From Simmondsia chinensis (lineage: Eukaryota > Streptophyta > Magnoliopsida > Caryophyllales > Simmondsiaceae), in contig JAGTTD010000001.1 of the NCBI GenBank assembly GCA_018398585.1, positions 6,388,501 to 6,452,500 on the forward strand: a DNA stretch of 64,000 nt, written 5' to 3'. This document shows, one piece after another, positions 22,240-34,405 of the stretch (the first letter of the stretch is position 1; every line of letters begins with the position of its first letter). The notes beneath the pieces are model-generated. The model worked only from the letters and a program-made list of their open reading frames with translations, did no database searches and was not told the DNA's origin. A program made the position numbers and the translations under genes.

Positions 22240-22817
22240 ACACAATCAATTTTTTCAAAAATTTAAGTTGATGGATAAAGATTCATGAATAAATTTATAC
22301 ACTAACATGTTCTCTCGTATAAATGTCCATATGCTTACTATGTCAAGGAGCCAACTATTATAAAAGTTTAAGCTAATGGATGAAAGTCATGAATGGTTTT
22401 ATGCTCTAACATACTGTTATGATCATTGATAGTTGTATCTAGTAATTGCTTTTGAATATGCTGTTGGGCGAGAAAGTCGGTTAATGTCAGTTGCAGTTGG
22501 TCAATCCTTGGTCTTGTTGGCGGCTGGTTTGAGTCGGTTAGCTTAATCAGTCTTCTTGCAATGTATTTAGTGGCTATAAGTAGATGATTCTAACTTGTAT
22601 TGATTCATTCTTGAATATCAATTGATAACTTCTCCCTCTCATCTCCTAATTCTCTCTATTTCCTCATCTCTTACTCTCTTTGCCTAGGATTATGATTCAA
22701 GATTTACCTTGAATCATAACACACACCCCCTTAGAGAAATATCCATTGGATTTACCGTATCAAGGAATTAACTTTCCTAAAAGTATAAGCTAATTTGTGA
22801 AAGCAATGAAAGGTTTT
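22240..22817. repeat. About 105-bp satellite, left part, split by a solo LTR
   Basis: The unit contains AAAAGTTTAAGCTAATGG, GTGAAAG-CATGAAT and GGTTTTATGCTCTAACAT. Anchor positions are 22293, 22397 and 22814. Removing the 312 bp of the inserted solo LTR plus one target copy gives steps of 104 and 105 bp. The array resumes at 62282 on the other side of element A. Confidence 0.85.
22415..22721 (+). mobile_element. Solo LTR (307 bp) inside the satellite
   Basis: Begins TGTTATGATCATTG and ends CTTGAATCATAACA. Flanks are CATAC (22410-22414) and CACAC (22722-22726), 4 of 5 identical. Satellite phase is restored if it is removed. Orientation is assumed from the T-rich leader downstream of GGCTATAAGTAGATG (TATA-like near 22575). 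Confidence 0.8.
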
Positions 22818-23370
22818 TGTTTCGGGTTTTTATTTGAGGATGAGAGCTTGACTCAAGCTTGCTATAACGAGAAGGCGATTGCTACACATTTAACATGGTA
22901 TTTCCTGCAATATAACAAACGGTTAGAGGGGCCAGTAGCTTTTACCACGAGAGACCCCTTCAATGCTTAGTTCAGTATTTGTTTCAGGTAACAAGTAATA
23001 ACAAATAGTAAATATAATAAAATACTTAGCTTAGAACCAGTATAAAATGTTAAAAAAAAGCCAACAAAATACCCTAAATATGGAACATGGAGGAATTAAC
23101 AAGGACAGGAAGAGCTAATACCAAGCTCTGTACATGTATGTATGAGAGGTTCCCCCACCCCTCTAAATAGGAGGAGACCTTGAGGGCCAAGGATCTTGGG
23201 GGCCAAAGTGGCATTATTTCGGTATTTTAATTTAGGCCCACTATTTTGGTATCCGATTTTATACAATAACAACTCATTAGTACTCGATCATGTAATAATA
23301 ATCTGGTTATATTTTTTCCTTATAGATACTATCTTGCCTACTATATATTGCCCATACATATCCCATAACA
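22818..23370 (-). repeat. 3' LTR of element A
   Basis: Starts TGTTTCGGGTTTTTATTTGA and ends CATATCCCATAACA on the plus strand. Aligned by eye with 57761-58274 and 62219-62276 (shared text includes GGAGACCTTGAGGGCCAAGG). Confidence 0.85.
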
Positions 23371-23392
23371 GTTAGCCCTCTGCTTCAAAGAG
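23371..23392 (-). other. Polypurine tract of element A
   Basis: The minus strand reads TTTGAAGCAGAGGGCTAAC directly before the LTR TGTTATGGG. Confidence 0.5.
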
Positions 23393-24408
23393 GGAAGAAT
23401 TCCCTCTGTGAAGCATACTAATCAACGAAACTCATGATCTTTTCCTCGCAAAGGCAGGACCGATGGTTGGCGAGATAGGGTTGTGCGAGAATAAGAAAAG
23501 TCAACTTCTTTTTGAATTCCTAGCAATGACAGCAAGAGTAATATTTTAAAAAATTTGAGGTGGGCGAGTATCGATGGACGAATATTAAATACTTATGAGA
23601 TTGAATGTCATATTGTATATCTAGTAGTACTAGAACTAGTGGGGTTGATTATTACATTTTGTAATAGTCAGGAATTTGATATTGCCCCTTGGGTGTAAAT
23701 ATTTGATGGTAAATATCTTTGAAAGTTGAGTTAGTATTTTTTGCTAAATGTGACTGATTGAATTTAATACACTTCGCTCCCTATGTGGTACTTCTTATTG
23801 TCTATCAAAAATGGAATTTACTTTTGATATTAATCATATCTCAACATGTTGATATTAAATGTTTGGTAACAAAAAAAAAAAAAAAAAATGGAACGGTTTA
23901 TTTTATAGCCCTTATTTTTAACTAACTCAGGCTTTATTTAGGTTATTGCCAAGATTTTCCATGGTTTAGATTTTTGGTCTAAGCTCGAAACTTCAGTTGA
24001 GCCTTACTTTTATCCGAATTTTAGACTCCTTAATTTTGGAGCCTTAGTCTCGACTTTAGATTCCAGTGGTAGGTTTTATTTCTATTTTCCTTTTTGTTGA
24101 TTCCTGTTTTGTGTTCAGCTTTAGCCTTGGGATGAGTCCTGAGTTCTTTTTCCCTTATAGATGAATTATTTTTATGGAAGGCAATTTTTCTGTTATCTTA
24201 TGCTAGCTCATGCCTAAGAGGCTGATTGTGTATTAAAAGTTAGGTATTTTTAATTCTATGTACTTGTTTTTAGCCAACGTTTGAATGGCTTGTATTGAAC
24301 TTAGCTAGGATGAAGACATTATCGTGTTTATTTAAGAGAGAGAATTTTCATTGGAAAAAAAATTTAGTACAAATAATGTCCAGTTTTAATCAAATTCGAG
24401 ATGGAAAG
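23371..24408 (-). other. Element A internal region, 3' part
   Basis: No open frame longer than about 60 codons and no recognisable domain. It ends at the GAAAG target copy used by Gypsy B. Confidence 0.5.
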
Positions 24409-25833
24409 TGATGTGATTTTAAGGTTGTTTTAAAACCGTCTACTCGCAAGTGTACGAGATCATCATACCTTTGTCAGGTATACGGGTCGTATCCACAGGG
24501 AATCAATGTTAAGTTAGACCTAATGCTTAACGAACAGTTGAAATCAGTTGTTTTTGGGTTGATTCAAGTGATTAAATACAAAAAAGCAATTTAACAATAA
24601 AAAGAGATGTTAATCAGGTTAGTTTAGGAAGTGAATTTAGGGTAGTTCTACTCGTATACCATTGTTATATTTTACTTAGGATGATAATTTGAAGGACTTA
24701 AGCTACAATATCGAAGTTTGGGTTAATATATAAATTAGGGCTTAAGATAATAAACTAGTTTAAAAGCATAACCTATCTTATCACCCGAAGTGTAGCATAA
24801 GTTATCTCAATAGCACTATTTAATTCCTTTGTTACTCCTAATTCTATATTAACTATAAAAAAGATTGTGTTCAGGGTTGGGTACAACCTCAACCCTAACC
24901 ACGCGTCAAAACATGTTATGTTATGATCTAGGCCACAAGTACAAGGCTAATCGCTAAAAAGTTGGAGATCTAAACATGGCTATAAGCACACATATAGAAA
25001 TACCAGGCAATCATGAATAGTTCCCCATAAGGGTGTGAATATAACATAACTAAATCATCGTCATAGCAAAATACAAAACTGGGATATGGACGGCTACCTG
25101 TCCTTCATCCCTGAGCTAAAAATGTCTACTCCTTCATAGGAGCTTTACACATCATAAAATCCGAATAAAAGACAAATAATGAGTAAACCTGGAAGCGAAG
25201 ACTCCCTCAATCTGTGTCAGTGCTAATCCGAGCTTGAATCCTTCCAAAGCTCCAACCAACTGAGTTTTGGCGTTTGAGAGCACATTGGATCTCGTAGCGG
25301 TTTCGGGAAGGAGAGGAGGCGTGCAAAAAGATAGAAAAAATGAGTCTCCTTCTCTTTATTTATACATGCGGTGTGACCTAGGAGTCATGCTGCAGATCTA
25401 ACGCCAATCGATCAACAGTTTGAGCCAATTGATCTGCTAGCAGTGCCGATCGATCGGCGAGCCTACTATAAGCTGCCGATCGGTCGGTGCTGTTGGCCAA
25501 TCGATTGACTGGCTTACTGTAGGGTTCATCCTACTATGAGCCTCTGATTGGTCAGTTCTTCGTGTCGATAGGTCAATTGAACCCGAAATGCTACGAGATG
25601 TATTTGGTTCATCGAATAGCGACTCTATGAGTCCTTCTTTTGCACACGTGATCGGGTTTCTCAAAATAGTCTTCAAATGTGCCTAAGTAATACCTGATTT
25701 TGCCACTATTCAACCTTTGTTTGCTCCGATGCGTTCCAAGCATAAATGTGCCTGAATAACAACAAAACTCACATATAAAAGCCGAATATGTCGCAGGAAT
25801 GAGAAATAAAGTATGTAAAAATGAGGCACATCA
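24409..25833 (-). repeat. 3' LTR of Gypsy B
   Basis: Contains minus-strand TATAAATA at 25357-25364. A cluster of ATCGAT/GATCGG motifs starts at 25404, 40 bp upstream of that TATA box. Confidence 0.92.
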
Positions 25834-25856
25834 ACATCCCCAAACCCACACCTTGC
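25834..25856 (-). other. Polypurine tract of Gypsy B
   Basis: GGTGTGGGTTTGGGGATGT on the minus strand abuts the 3' LTR. A near copy, GGTTCGGGTTTGGGGATGG, lies at about 26975-26994. Confidence 0.65.
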
Positions 25857-26974
25857 TTGTCATCAAGCAAGATTCAACTTAAACTAGCCAATGATAGAAA
25901 ATTTTAGTTGGGCATGCAATGGCAAGAATAACTTGTAAAAAATATTTTTCGATTATATTTGAACGTGTACTTGAGACAAGTGAATCTTTATGTAATGTTA
26001 CTATGTTACTAGTTATAACTCAAGTTCTCGTGATTCAAGTCTTTTTACTAGTGTGTGAGCTTAGAATTTCTCTCCCTTTGTCATATTTCAAACCCTCTAA
26101 ATTTAAGACGAATAGAGAGAATAATCAAAGGAATCAGCTATCCTAAACATTCATCGCTGATCAATAGTAAAATCAAAATACTTTTCTTTTCTCTCTTGTT
26201 TTCCCCTTTTTTGCTTTTTTTTTCCTTTTTTTCTACAGTTAGGCGTGTCTCCCTCAGACCCTTGTAGCGAGTTTTTGGCTGTGACTCCCGATCCAGTTGG
26301 CTCAAGGCACCGAGTGAAGAGCACTCCTCGGACCTAATGGCTAGAGTCAAAGGAATTCACGGCCTGAGCCCTTACTAACACATACCTTTTTTAAAAAAAA
26401 ATTAGGTATTAGTGCTTATTATATGACCTAAAGTGGTTGATTCTTCTTAAGCTTTCCCTATGATCCATGTAACAGGCAGCTCCCAACCCAGTTGGCTCAA
26501 GATACCGGGTGTTAAAACAGCCCTACGGGCTTACTTGCTCGGGACATAGGGGCTACAAGAACCAATAAATCACAGGTACTTACCTAATTCACAGGCATTG
26601 ATACCGCTTTTTTTTTTTTTTGAAATTACTTAAGATAAAGAGATAGAAAATTGATTTCAACATTGTTAGGAGTAAAACGGTGGATTCAAATTCCTACGAT
26701 TATTTCCACTATTTCAACCTAAAAAATAGGATATATCACAAGATTAAAAGTGAAAAGTAATAATCTTTCTAACAAGTTAAAAGACAAAAACATAGATTCA
26801 AAAGTCAGCTCCAGGAATAATCTCATTACATAAATATTTTAATCGTCAGAGTACTTCTCAAATTTGATCTTTAATAAAAGTTACAAACAACTCTATGCTC
26901 ATTCATGCAAAAACTTAGCTAATTTAAGCAAAATAAAGCTAAAAAGACAAACAAAAGTTCAATTCACAGTTGCC

Positions 26975-26994
26975 ATCCCCAAACCCGAACCTTG
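26975..26994 (-). other. Second, internal polypurine tract-like copy in Gypsy B
   Basis: GGTTCGGGTTTGGGGATGGC matches the terminal PPT at most positions and lies about 1.1 kb inside the element. The interval 25857-26974 between the copies has no gene. Confidence 0.55.
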
Positions 26995-27499
26995 TATTGT
27001 CCTCAATGTAAATGAATGAAAATAAATACAAGCAAGGAAAGGAAAGAGACGACATGAGGGCTGGTATATTCTGCTACACATGTGAAGCAAATCCATAGAA
27101 GTGACAGTAGAAATAGCAGTATACAAAAACATAGATGAAAATGTACTAAACAAAGTTGTTAATAAGATTAAAAAAAGATATACAGAACAAGTATGTAGTA
27201 CAAGAGAAACAAAAGAAATTAGGGAGGGAGAAAGTGTGGTGGAGAGCCACCGGTTTGCTGTCGCCAAAGTGCATCCACCTTAAACTTAATACGATCAAGG
27301 TGGTCCATAATGGCCGTCACATATGGCGGTATGACATCGAGGTCAACAGGGGCAGGTGGGGGAATAGTCCTCTCTTCGGGGTCTACCGCTAGAGGGGGTC
27401 GGTCGCCTGTTCGAGATCGTCCTCCTAATCTTTACCCAACCCTCATTCATGGGGTGGAACGAGTAAGTAATAGGTCTGCTTATGTTGGGTGGGGCCAAA

Positions 27500-28295
27500 G
27501 GGAATAAGGGGGGGCACAATGCCTATCGAGGGTGATCAGAAATCAAACCCAAGTGCACCGCAAAAGTCTCGTAATGAGACGGCGAAAGAACAAAGCGCCC
27601 TCTCCAATAGTGAAGCGCTAAAGCCTAAGGCGTATGACGGCAAAGCTCTGTAGGAAAATGGCCTCGACATCAACCCCAAAACCCTGGTAGAACTTCCAAA
27701 GAAGTTCAAGGATAGGACTCGTGAGCTCTTATGCATGTCCCGCAGGCCACAAATTGGCCTTAAGGATGGAGTCCACGAGCCACATATGAGGAGGAAGGGC
27801 GGACTAAGCAGTGGTAGATAATCAATCCGGAGTAGATTGGCCGCCACACATCTTAGCGATGATCGTCACGACATTTTTTGGATTCTCAGGGGGCACCCAA
27901 ATGGTGTCGTCATAAACAAGCGGATAGCCAATAGCCTTTACCAAGTCATTGCTATCAAACATGACACTCTTGCCGCGGATAATGACCTCATAGGATGGGC
28001 GGCCCTGTCATGATGGAGAGTGAAGGAGGAATAAAATTCCCTTACTAATGAAGCAAAAACAAGGTTCTCCACCTACCAAAAAAAAAAACAAGGTTCTCCT
28101 CCAAATCTCTACCAAGGGGGTAGGTGAGACCCCTATCCATACAAAACAGAATACCCAAGAACCTTCAGGCTCCCTCTCTAAATCTTCACCAATCACCGTT
28201 TCACCAATTATGGGCGGGGCTTGAATTCGCGCGATAAGATTCAGATGTTGGAAGCTACTACCCTTCTCACGGCGGCTCTTCTATGTACGAGGCAT
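27500..28295 (-). pseudogene. 3' ORF of Gypsy B, plant-transposon-protein type, degenerate
   Basis: From MPRT near 28292 the reading is broken by a stop at codon 5 and later shifts. It contains SYEVIIRGKSVMFDSNDLVK and LPPHMWLVDSILKANLWPAG, which resemble the extra 3' ORF (putative plant transposon protein) carried by Tat/Athila-like elements. At least five stops lie in the best frame. Confidence 0.4.
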
Positions 28296-29530
28296 GATGT
28301 GAAAATTAGCATGTCAACATAAAAGAGAAAGGGAAGATACTAAAAAGAAGAAATTGGACACAATGAAGTAAAAGTAAAGCCTAATCTAATAAAAAAAAAA
28401 CAGAAACTAAAGCAATTAAACAAAAAAAAAGAGAAAACTTGGAGAAATTTCACTTCAACCTACACATAAACGTAGAAACAAAGGAAAAATTCGGATAAAA
28501 TCGGACTTACTAAAAACTCATAATATAAACTATAAATAAAACACAAAAGAAATTGGAAAAAGTAAACCTAATAAACCTAGAACATGAAAAAAGCAAGGGG
28601 AAAAATGAAGTAAAAACTTAAAAATAGCAAATAACACCAAAAATCCTAGATTGGGCACATCACAACTCCAAATAACAACAAATCCAGCCACCAAAAACAT
28701 GAAAGCTCCATATCTGGTCTCTTTAACCCCTATTTGAACATGGTTCGTGAACAAAGATGAAGAAACAAGACATAGTCAATGAAACCCTAACTTTGCTCAG
28801 AAGTACGACGTAAATCAGAACTACTAGAACACAATTAATCAAAAGTAATGTAAAGTCCTAAAACATGCTCACTATAAAGACGAACAAGGCAAAAAGAAAA
28901 TGTAAAATAAAGGGAAGACACATACCTTGCAAAGAGTGATAATACGAGGAGAGAGAGTGATGGTGGTGAGATAGGGTGGATGACCGGAGGAGGTGGCCAG
29001 AAAAGTGGGGGTGAAGGGCATGGGAGGCTAGGGTTAGGGGTTAGGGAAGAGGAAGTAGAAATAAAGGGAAGAGAGAGAGAGAGAGAGTCGAGTGGTTTAA
29101 AAAAAGAACTAGGGAGCCTACAGTGGCATCCCCGATTGATCAAGTGTTGGAGTGCGAGGCCCTCCAACATAGGAGCCCTCGATCGATCAAGCCTCTTAGC
29201 CGATCAATTTGGGGAGTTACTGTATGGCCTGATATGAAAATAAGCAAACTCTTTTTTTTTTATTTAAATGTTAATAAAACATCCCCCATTTTTTTGAAAA
29301 CTTATTAAAGAAAAACAAAAATTATGAAACGTTGAAAAATTGGGTTGCCTCCTAAAAGCGCTAAGTTTAACATCTTCAGCTAGAAGCAGTGTTTACTACA
29401 GAACTATGTTGACCTCAAGGCTAGGTTCTCAAGGTGAATTTCCTCAAACTTGTAAGGACGATCCTCTAATCCAATACATGCTTATGATGATGGTCATTAA
29501 CGTGAGAAGGCGGCCATCGTAGAGGTCTCG
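28296..29530 (-). other. Gypsy B internal non-coding stretch
   Basis: AT-rich, then GA-rich. A cluster of GATCGATC/GATTGATC motifs at 29130-29210 resembles the one in the LTRs. No gene is supported. Confidence 0.5.
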
Positions 29531-29539
29531 GATCTCAAT

Positions 29540-30520
29540 TGCCTTGGAATGCTAGGACCACTTCATAAGGTCCAGCCGATCTTAAGCATAGTTTCCCAGG
29601 AAAGAATCGAAGTTTTGAGTTATAAAGCCATACTTTCTGTCTAACTTCGAAACTTTTGTGAAAAATTCTTTTGTCATGAAAAGCTTTGGTTTTTTCTTTG
29701 TAGAATTTGGCATTTTCATATGCCTCATATCACATCTCTTTGAGCTGAAGTCGTCGATGCAACCCGATGCTGTGCATGTCATGATTGAACTGCTTAATTG
29801 CCCCTATACGCATGGTGCTCAAACTCTACCAGCAAGTGGCTCGCCTTCCCAAAGACTAAGCGATAGGGAGACATTGCGATCAGAGTCTTAAAAGCTGTAC
29901 GATAAGCCCAAAGAGCGTCATTCAACCTTAAAGACCAATCTTTGCGGTCCGGTCTAACGGTCTTCTCAAGGATAGACTTTATTTCTCGATTTGAAATCTC
30001 AGCCTGACCACTAATTTGACGTTGATAAGGGGCAGCCAATTTATGGGTGATTGAGCACTTCCGAAGAAGTGTCTCAATCGAACGATGAGTAAAGTGTGTC
30101 TCCTCGTCACTAATTATCACCCTAGGAACACCAAAACGTGAGAAAATATTATCTTTAACCAACTCCGCAACCACCTTGTCGTCATTTGTCCTAGTTGCCA
30201 TAGCCTCAACCCACTTCGACACAAAGTCAATAGTTACCAAAATAAAGACAAAACCATGTAAACTAGGAAAAGGCCGCATGAAATCGATGCCCCAAATGTC
30301 AAAATTTTCACAAACTAAAATTGGGTGTTGAGGCATCTCATCGCGTTCTGTTAGAGCACCTGTGAGTTGACAGCGACCGCACACCCTAAAATAATCATGA
30401 GCGTCCTGGAAAAGAGTTGGCAAAAGAAGCCACTTTGAAGGACTTTCACAGTAGTGCATCGTCCCTCAAAGTGCACTCCATAAGCTAGACTATGGCAAAA
30501 CCTCAATATGCTCTTTTGCT
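29540..30520 (-). pseudogene. Gypsy B integrase
   Basis: The best open frame is 30459-29794. It has the zinc-binding C-x2-C (CGRCQLTG), the first catalytic Asp in [12 protein letters not shown], the second in [10 protein letters not shown], and a later Glu in the [16 protein letters not shown] block, so the DDE core is nearly complete. The upstream H-H part and the downstream C-terminal part continue with stops, for example after LQLKEM. Confidence 0.85.
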
Positions 30521-30669
30521 CAATTTTCGGGACACATCGACGTATTATCTGATCAGAACATACTTAAACAGATCTAAATCATCCCAAAAGAAACGCTTTA
30601 CTTGAGAGAAGAAACGGTCCCTTGCTTGCTTCGATCAATTGTTAGGAAGCCTTCCCGTTGCCAAGTAAT

Positions 30670-31117
30670 TCATGATGTGTGCATACACGGGGGTCTACCT
30701 CTTGCAATAGCAAATAACTGTTCATCAAGAAAATAGTCATCAATGGGGCCAGTGGTGGTATCAGATGGGAGCACAATCCTTGAAAGGTGATCGGCCACTA
30801 TATTATCCGAGTCTTTCCTATCCCTAATCTCTAGGTTAAATTCTTGGAGTAACAGAATCCAGCGAATCAACCTAGGCTTCGTTTCCTTTTTGATAAGAAG
30901 GAATCAAATGGCAATATGGTCAGAAAAGATTATAACTTTTGAGCCTAAAACATAAGGTCAGAATTTGTCAAGTGCGAAAACTATAGCTAGCAATTCTTTT
31001 TCAGTGGTGGTGTAGTTCTTTTGGGCTTCATCTAAAGATCTACTAGCGTAGTAAACAATAACAGGTTTTTGATCCTTTCATTGACCGAGCACGGCTCTTA
31101 CAGCATAATTCAAAGTG
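30670..31117 (-). pseudogene. Gypsy B RNase H
   Basis: Readable pieces include [34 protein letters not shown] and [20 protein letters not shown], the usual RNase H order in Gypsy pol. Stops interrupt it near 30965 and 30903. Confidence 0.8.
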
Positions 31118-31929
31118 TTACACATGATCTCGAATGGGTAACAAATAGTTGGAAGGTTGAATAATTGAAGATGTAGACAACGAGGTTTTGAAATTAGTAA
31201 AAGCGGCTAAACATTCATCATCAAAAACAAAGGGTACATTATTAGCAAGCAAATTTGATAAAGGTTTAGCAATTTTACTAAAGTTGGCGATGAAATGCCA
31301 GTTGAAACCAACATGGCCAAGGAAAGAGCGAACTTTGGTGAAGGAAGGTTGGAAATTAAATCCACCTTTGCCTTGTCTACAGTGATACCCTCTTTGGATA
31401 CCATATGTCTTAGCATTATGCCCTGCTGAACCATGAAATGGCTCTTCCCCCAACTAAGCACCAGATTGTAATCCTCATAATGCTGCAAAACAAGATCCAA
31501 GTGAGAAAAATATTCATCAAAAGATGACCCAAACACAGAAAAGTCATACATAAACACTTCCAAATAATTATCCAACATGTCAGAAAAGATGGACATCATA
31601 CATCGCTAGAAAGTAGTGGGTGCACCAAAGGGCATCCTTCGATATGCGAATGTACCAAAGGGGCAAGTGAACATTACCCTGAGTAACCATCCATAAAACA
31701 ATAGTAGGCCTAGCCTACTACTCTGTCTAAGATCCAGCCAAAAAGGGTAGGAAAAATGGTCCTTACGCTTTACAGATTTTAACTTATGATAATCAGTGCA
31801 TACCTTCATCCTATAGTAGTATGGGTAGGAACTAATTCCCCCTGTGCATTTGTAACCATTGTGATTCTTGATTTCTTAGGAACCACCTGAACTAGACTGA
31901 CCCATGGACTATTAGAGATCGGGTACATA
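31118..31929 (-). pseudogene. Gypsy B reverse transcriptase, copy 1 (palm to connection)
   Basis: Text includes FGTFAYRRMPFGAPTTF, FMYDFSVFGSSFDEYFSHLD, HFMVQQGIMLRHMVSKEGI and PFVFDDECLAAF. The catalytic FxDD position reads FMYD, so the first Asp of the pair is replaced by Tyr. 31666-31929 repeats the N-terminal RT segment also present at 33877-34137. Confidence 0.85.
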
Positions 31930-33876
31930 AATTTAACGCTGCGGAAGGGTTTAAAATTCTTAATCTTAAACCTAGGGTTGATTTAAAATTTTTAATTTTA
32001 AATCTACAGGCCTCTACAAGAGAAAGCTGTAAATAAATAGAAAAGCGAAAACTAAAAGAGAAGAAAAGAAGAATACCTGGAATTGCTCCAATAATAAGAA
32101 TACCAGAAAGATAATAAACTCCAACAAAGCCAAGAAAATCAAGACTCAGCTACCTTCTACGCAATGACCTTAAAATGCCGGGACAGTGGGCTCTGAAAAA
32201 TATTAAACTTAAGGAAAGAAAACTTTCAAAAGAAAATTTTTTGTCCCACTAAGTCTCCTAGAGTCAATACTTTTAAAAACCTCTTTTATAATTTTAATTT
32301 TTAATTAAATGCCAAACTCTAACTCCATAACCCTTATTTATAGTAGGCTACCGGAGCGAAAAATAAGAAAAAAATCGATGTGGGATTCGTTAATATAAAA
32401 CAAAATGCATCGTATAAGCTAAGAAACCAGACAAAATGTAACATTTTATATCAAGCCATAAACTGCATTATTCTATTCCGCGTGCCACATGTCAATCCAT
32501 AGTTGGCCCATGCGTTGGCATGAATAGCTAGCATAGGTCAACTTAAGCGTGCCACATGGCACGCAGTGATTGGTCCGCGCCTGAAGGCATGGATCATCAA
32601 CCTGATCGATCCAGTGAGCGACTGGTCTAATCCGCATGACACGGATCGTGACCCTATTTTGCAATTTTTGATTTTTTTTTGTTTTGCTTTATTTTCCACA
32701 TGTAAAAATCCATCTTATGAATTTTTAATTTTAAAAAATTATTTTATTTTATAATTTTATTTTTTATTCATCTCATGAATAATGTTTGGTTAAATTAAAT
32801 TTACTCATCTCATGAATTCTTTAATATTTTTCGATAGTAATAAATACAGAGGCTTGCGCAGGACAATTTAAATCTAGCTCCAAATGGGTTAAATTAATTA
32901 CCGTCTCATGATAAAATTTAGTTACCATTTAATGAGACTTAATTCTACTAAATAAATTATACTACACTCTAGACTTAAATCATTTATTTGATATTTTTCG
33001 AATAGACTGTATTGATGGCAATAACCCTTTCACTAGATATCTATGACAAAGAATAAACATAACTACTATCATTATTCTTTTCGCAGCTTCTCCATTAGTT
33101 ACTGACTTGCCTTTTACTGAATAATTTATTTATACTTGAACATATTCGTAGTATAAATTCTAAATGTCAAACACTTGGAACACTTTGGCCAAAGATTCCA
33201 AATCATTCAAACACTTGTGAATCAACTAAGGGGGACATCTTCATCTCATAAGAGATTGTAGATTCCGTATTGAATACCTGATCTTTGTCACATTTCACGC
33301 CGCTACATAGTATACGTGGGAATTCAGTCATTTGTTTGGACCTTAATTATAGTACACCAAAGTAATTGACATTCAACGCACAAGTCCAGAATACTATCAG
33401 GATTTAGAATCATCGTTCAAATAGTACAACATGAATCACTCATCTCCAATAGTAGTCTAGAACTAAGTAACTCACATGGTCCAACTCAATGTGTCAATCT
33501 TATTAAACACACTAACACTTTTGGATCACCATCTACATGACCAACGATAAGTCATCTAAAGTGTCACGTTATAGTCTTAGCATACAAGTGGTCTAAGCTT
33601 GTCTTTGACTACAAGTTTTTCAAACAACAATTGATACCATTTGTTCCAAGTCTATCTGTGGGTTAATCTCATAAACCACTTAGAACAAACATATAAATTA
33701 TAGTCTGAGGACTGGACCCATCTCATGGATGTTACCAAAGAAAAATCACATGCATTATATATGCTCACTTACACAAATTTAACAAAAAACTGACTCGGAA
33801 TTCAATTTTATTCTTTAATAAAATGACATTTGCGGGATAAATATAGATTTCAGCGCACTAATCTTAATAGGTTATA
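31930..33876 (-). mobile_element. LTR of a second family (same family as solo LTR C) inside Gypsy B
   Basis: Its reverse complement aligns along most of its length with 39493-41451 (shared text includes GAATCTTTGGCCAAAG and AGAGGCCTGTA). It starts near TGCGCTGAAATC (33857) and lacks about the last 30 bp present in C. A minus-strand TATA box (ACTATAAATAAGG) lies near 32334-32345. The flanking Gypsy sequence is duplicated over about 260 bp, far too long for a target duplication. Confidence 0.8.
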
Positions 33877-34290
33877 CTTGAGTAACCACCCAGAAAATAA
33901 TAGTAGCCTGATTTGCTACTCTATCTAAGATTTGGTCCAAAAAGGGATGGGAAAATGGTCCTTGCGTGTTACAGAGTTTAACTTACGATAATCAATGCAT
34001 ACTCTCCACCCTGTAGTAGTATACGTAGGAACCACTTCCCCCTGTGCATTTGTAACCACTTTGATTCCTGATTTCTTAGGAGCCACTTGAACTGGACTGA
34101 CCCACGGACTATCGGAGATCGGGTATATAATACACACATCTAACAGCTTCATAACCTCTTTCTTAACCACCTCCCTCATATTCGGATTGAGTCTCCTTTG
34201 TATTTGTCTAGAAGGCTTAACACGATCCTGTAAGTGTATCCTATGCATGCATACCCAGGGGTTAATTCCTCTCAAGTCAGTGACCAACCA
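33877..34290 (-). pseudogene. Gypsy B reverse transcriptase, copy 2 (N-terminal part)
   Basis: RRLNPNMREVVKKEVMKLLD, ISDSPWVSPVQVAPKKSG and GWRVCIDYRKLNSVTRKDHF match Gypsy RT motifs 1-2 closely. It breaks off at the inserted LTR. About 10 percent of positions differ by eye from the overlapping part at 31666-31929. Confidence 0.85.
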
Positions 34291-34405
34291 CCCTATGGCT
34301 CATTTATGGTTCTGTAGGACAAATACCAACCTAGATTCATGTGTCTCAGTCAGGTCAGAAGCAATAATCACAAGAAGGGTGTCATTTGGCCCGAAAATAC
34401 ATATT

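Noticed and set aside
27536..27847. 103-codon minus ORF starting MAANLLRIDY as a separate gene
   Set aside because: Neighbouring frames give the better match to the 3' ORF of Tat/Athila elements, so this is one piece of a frame-shifted pseudogene.
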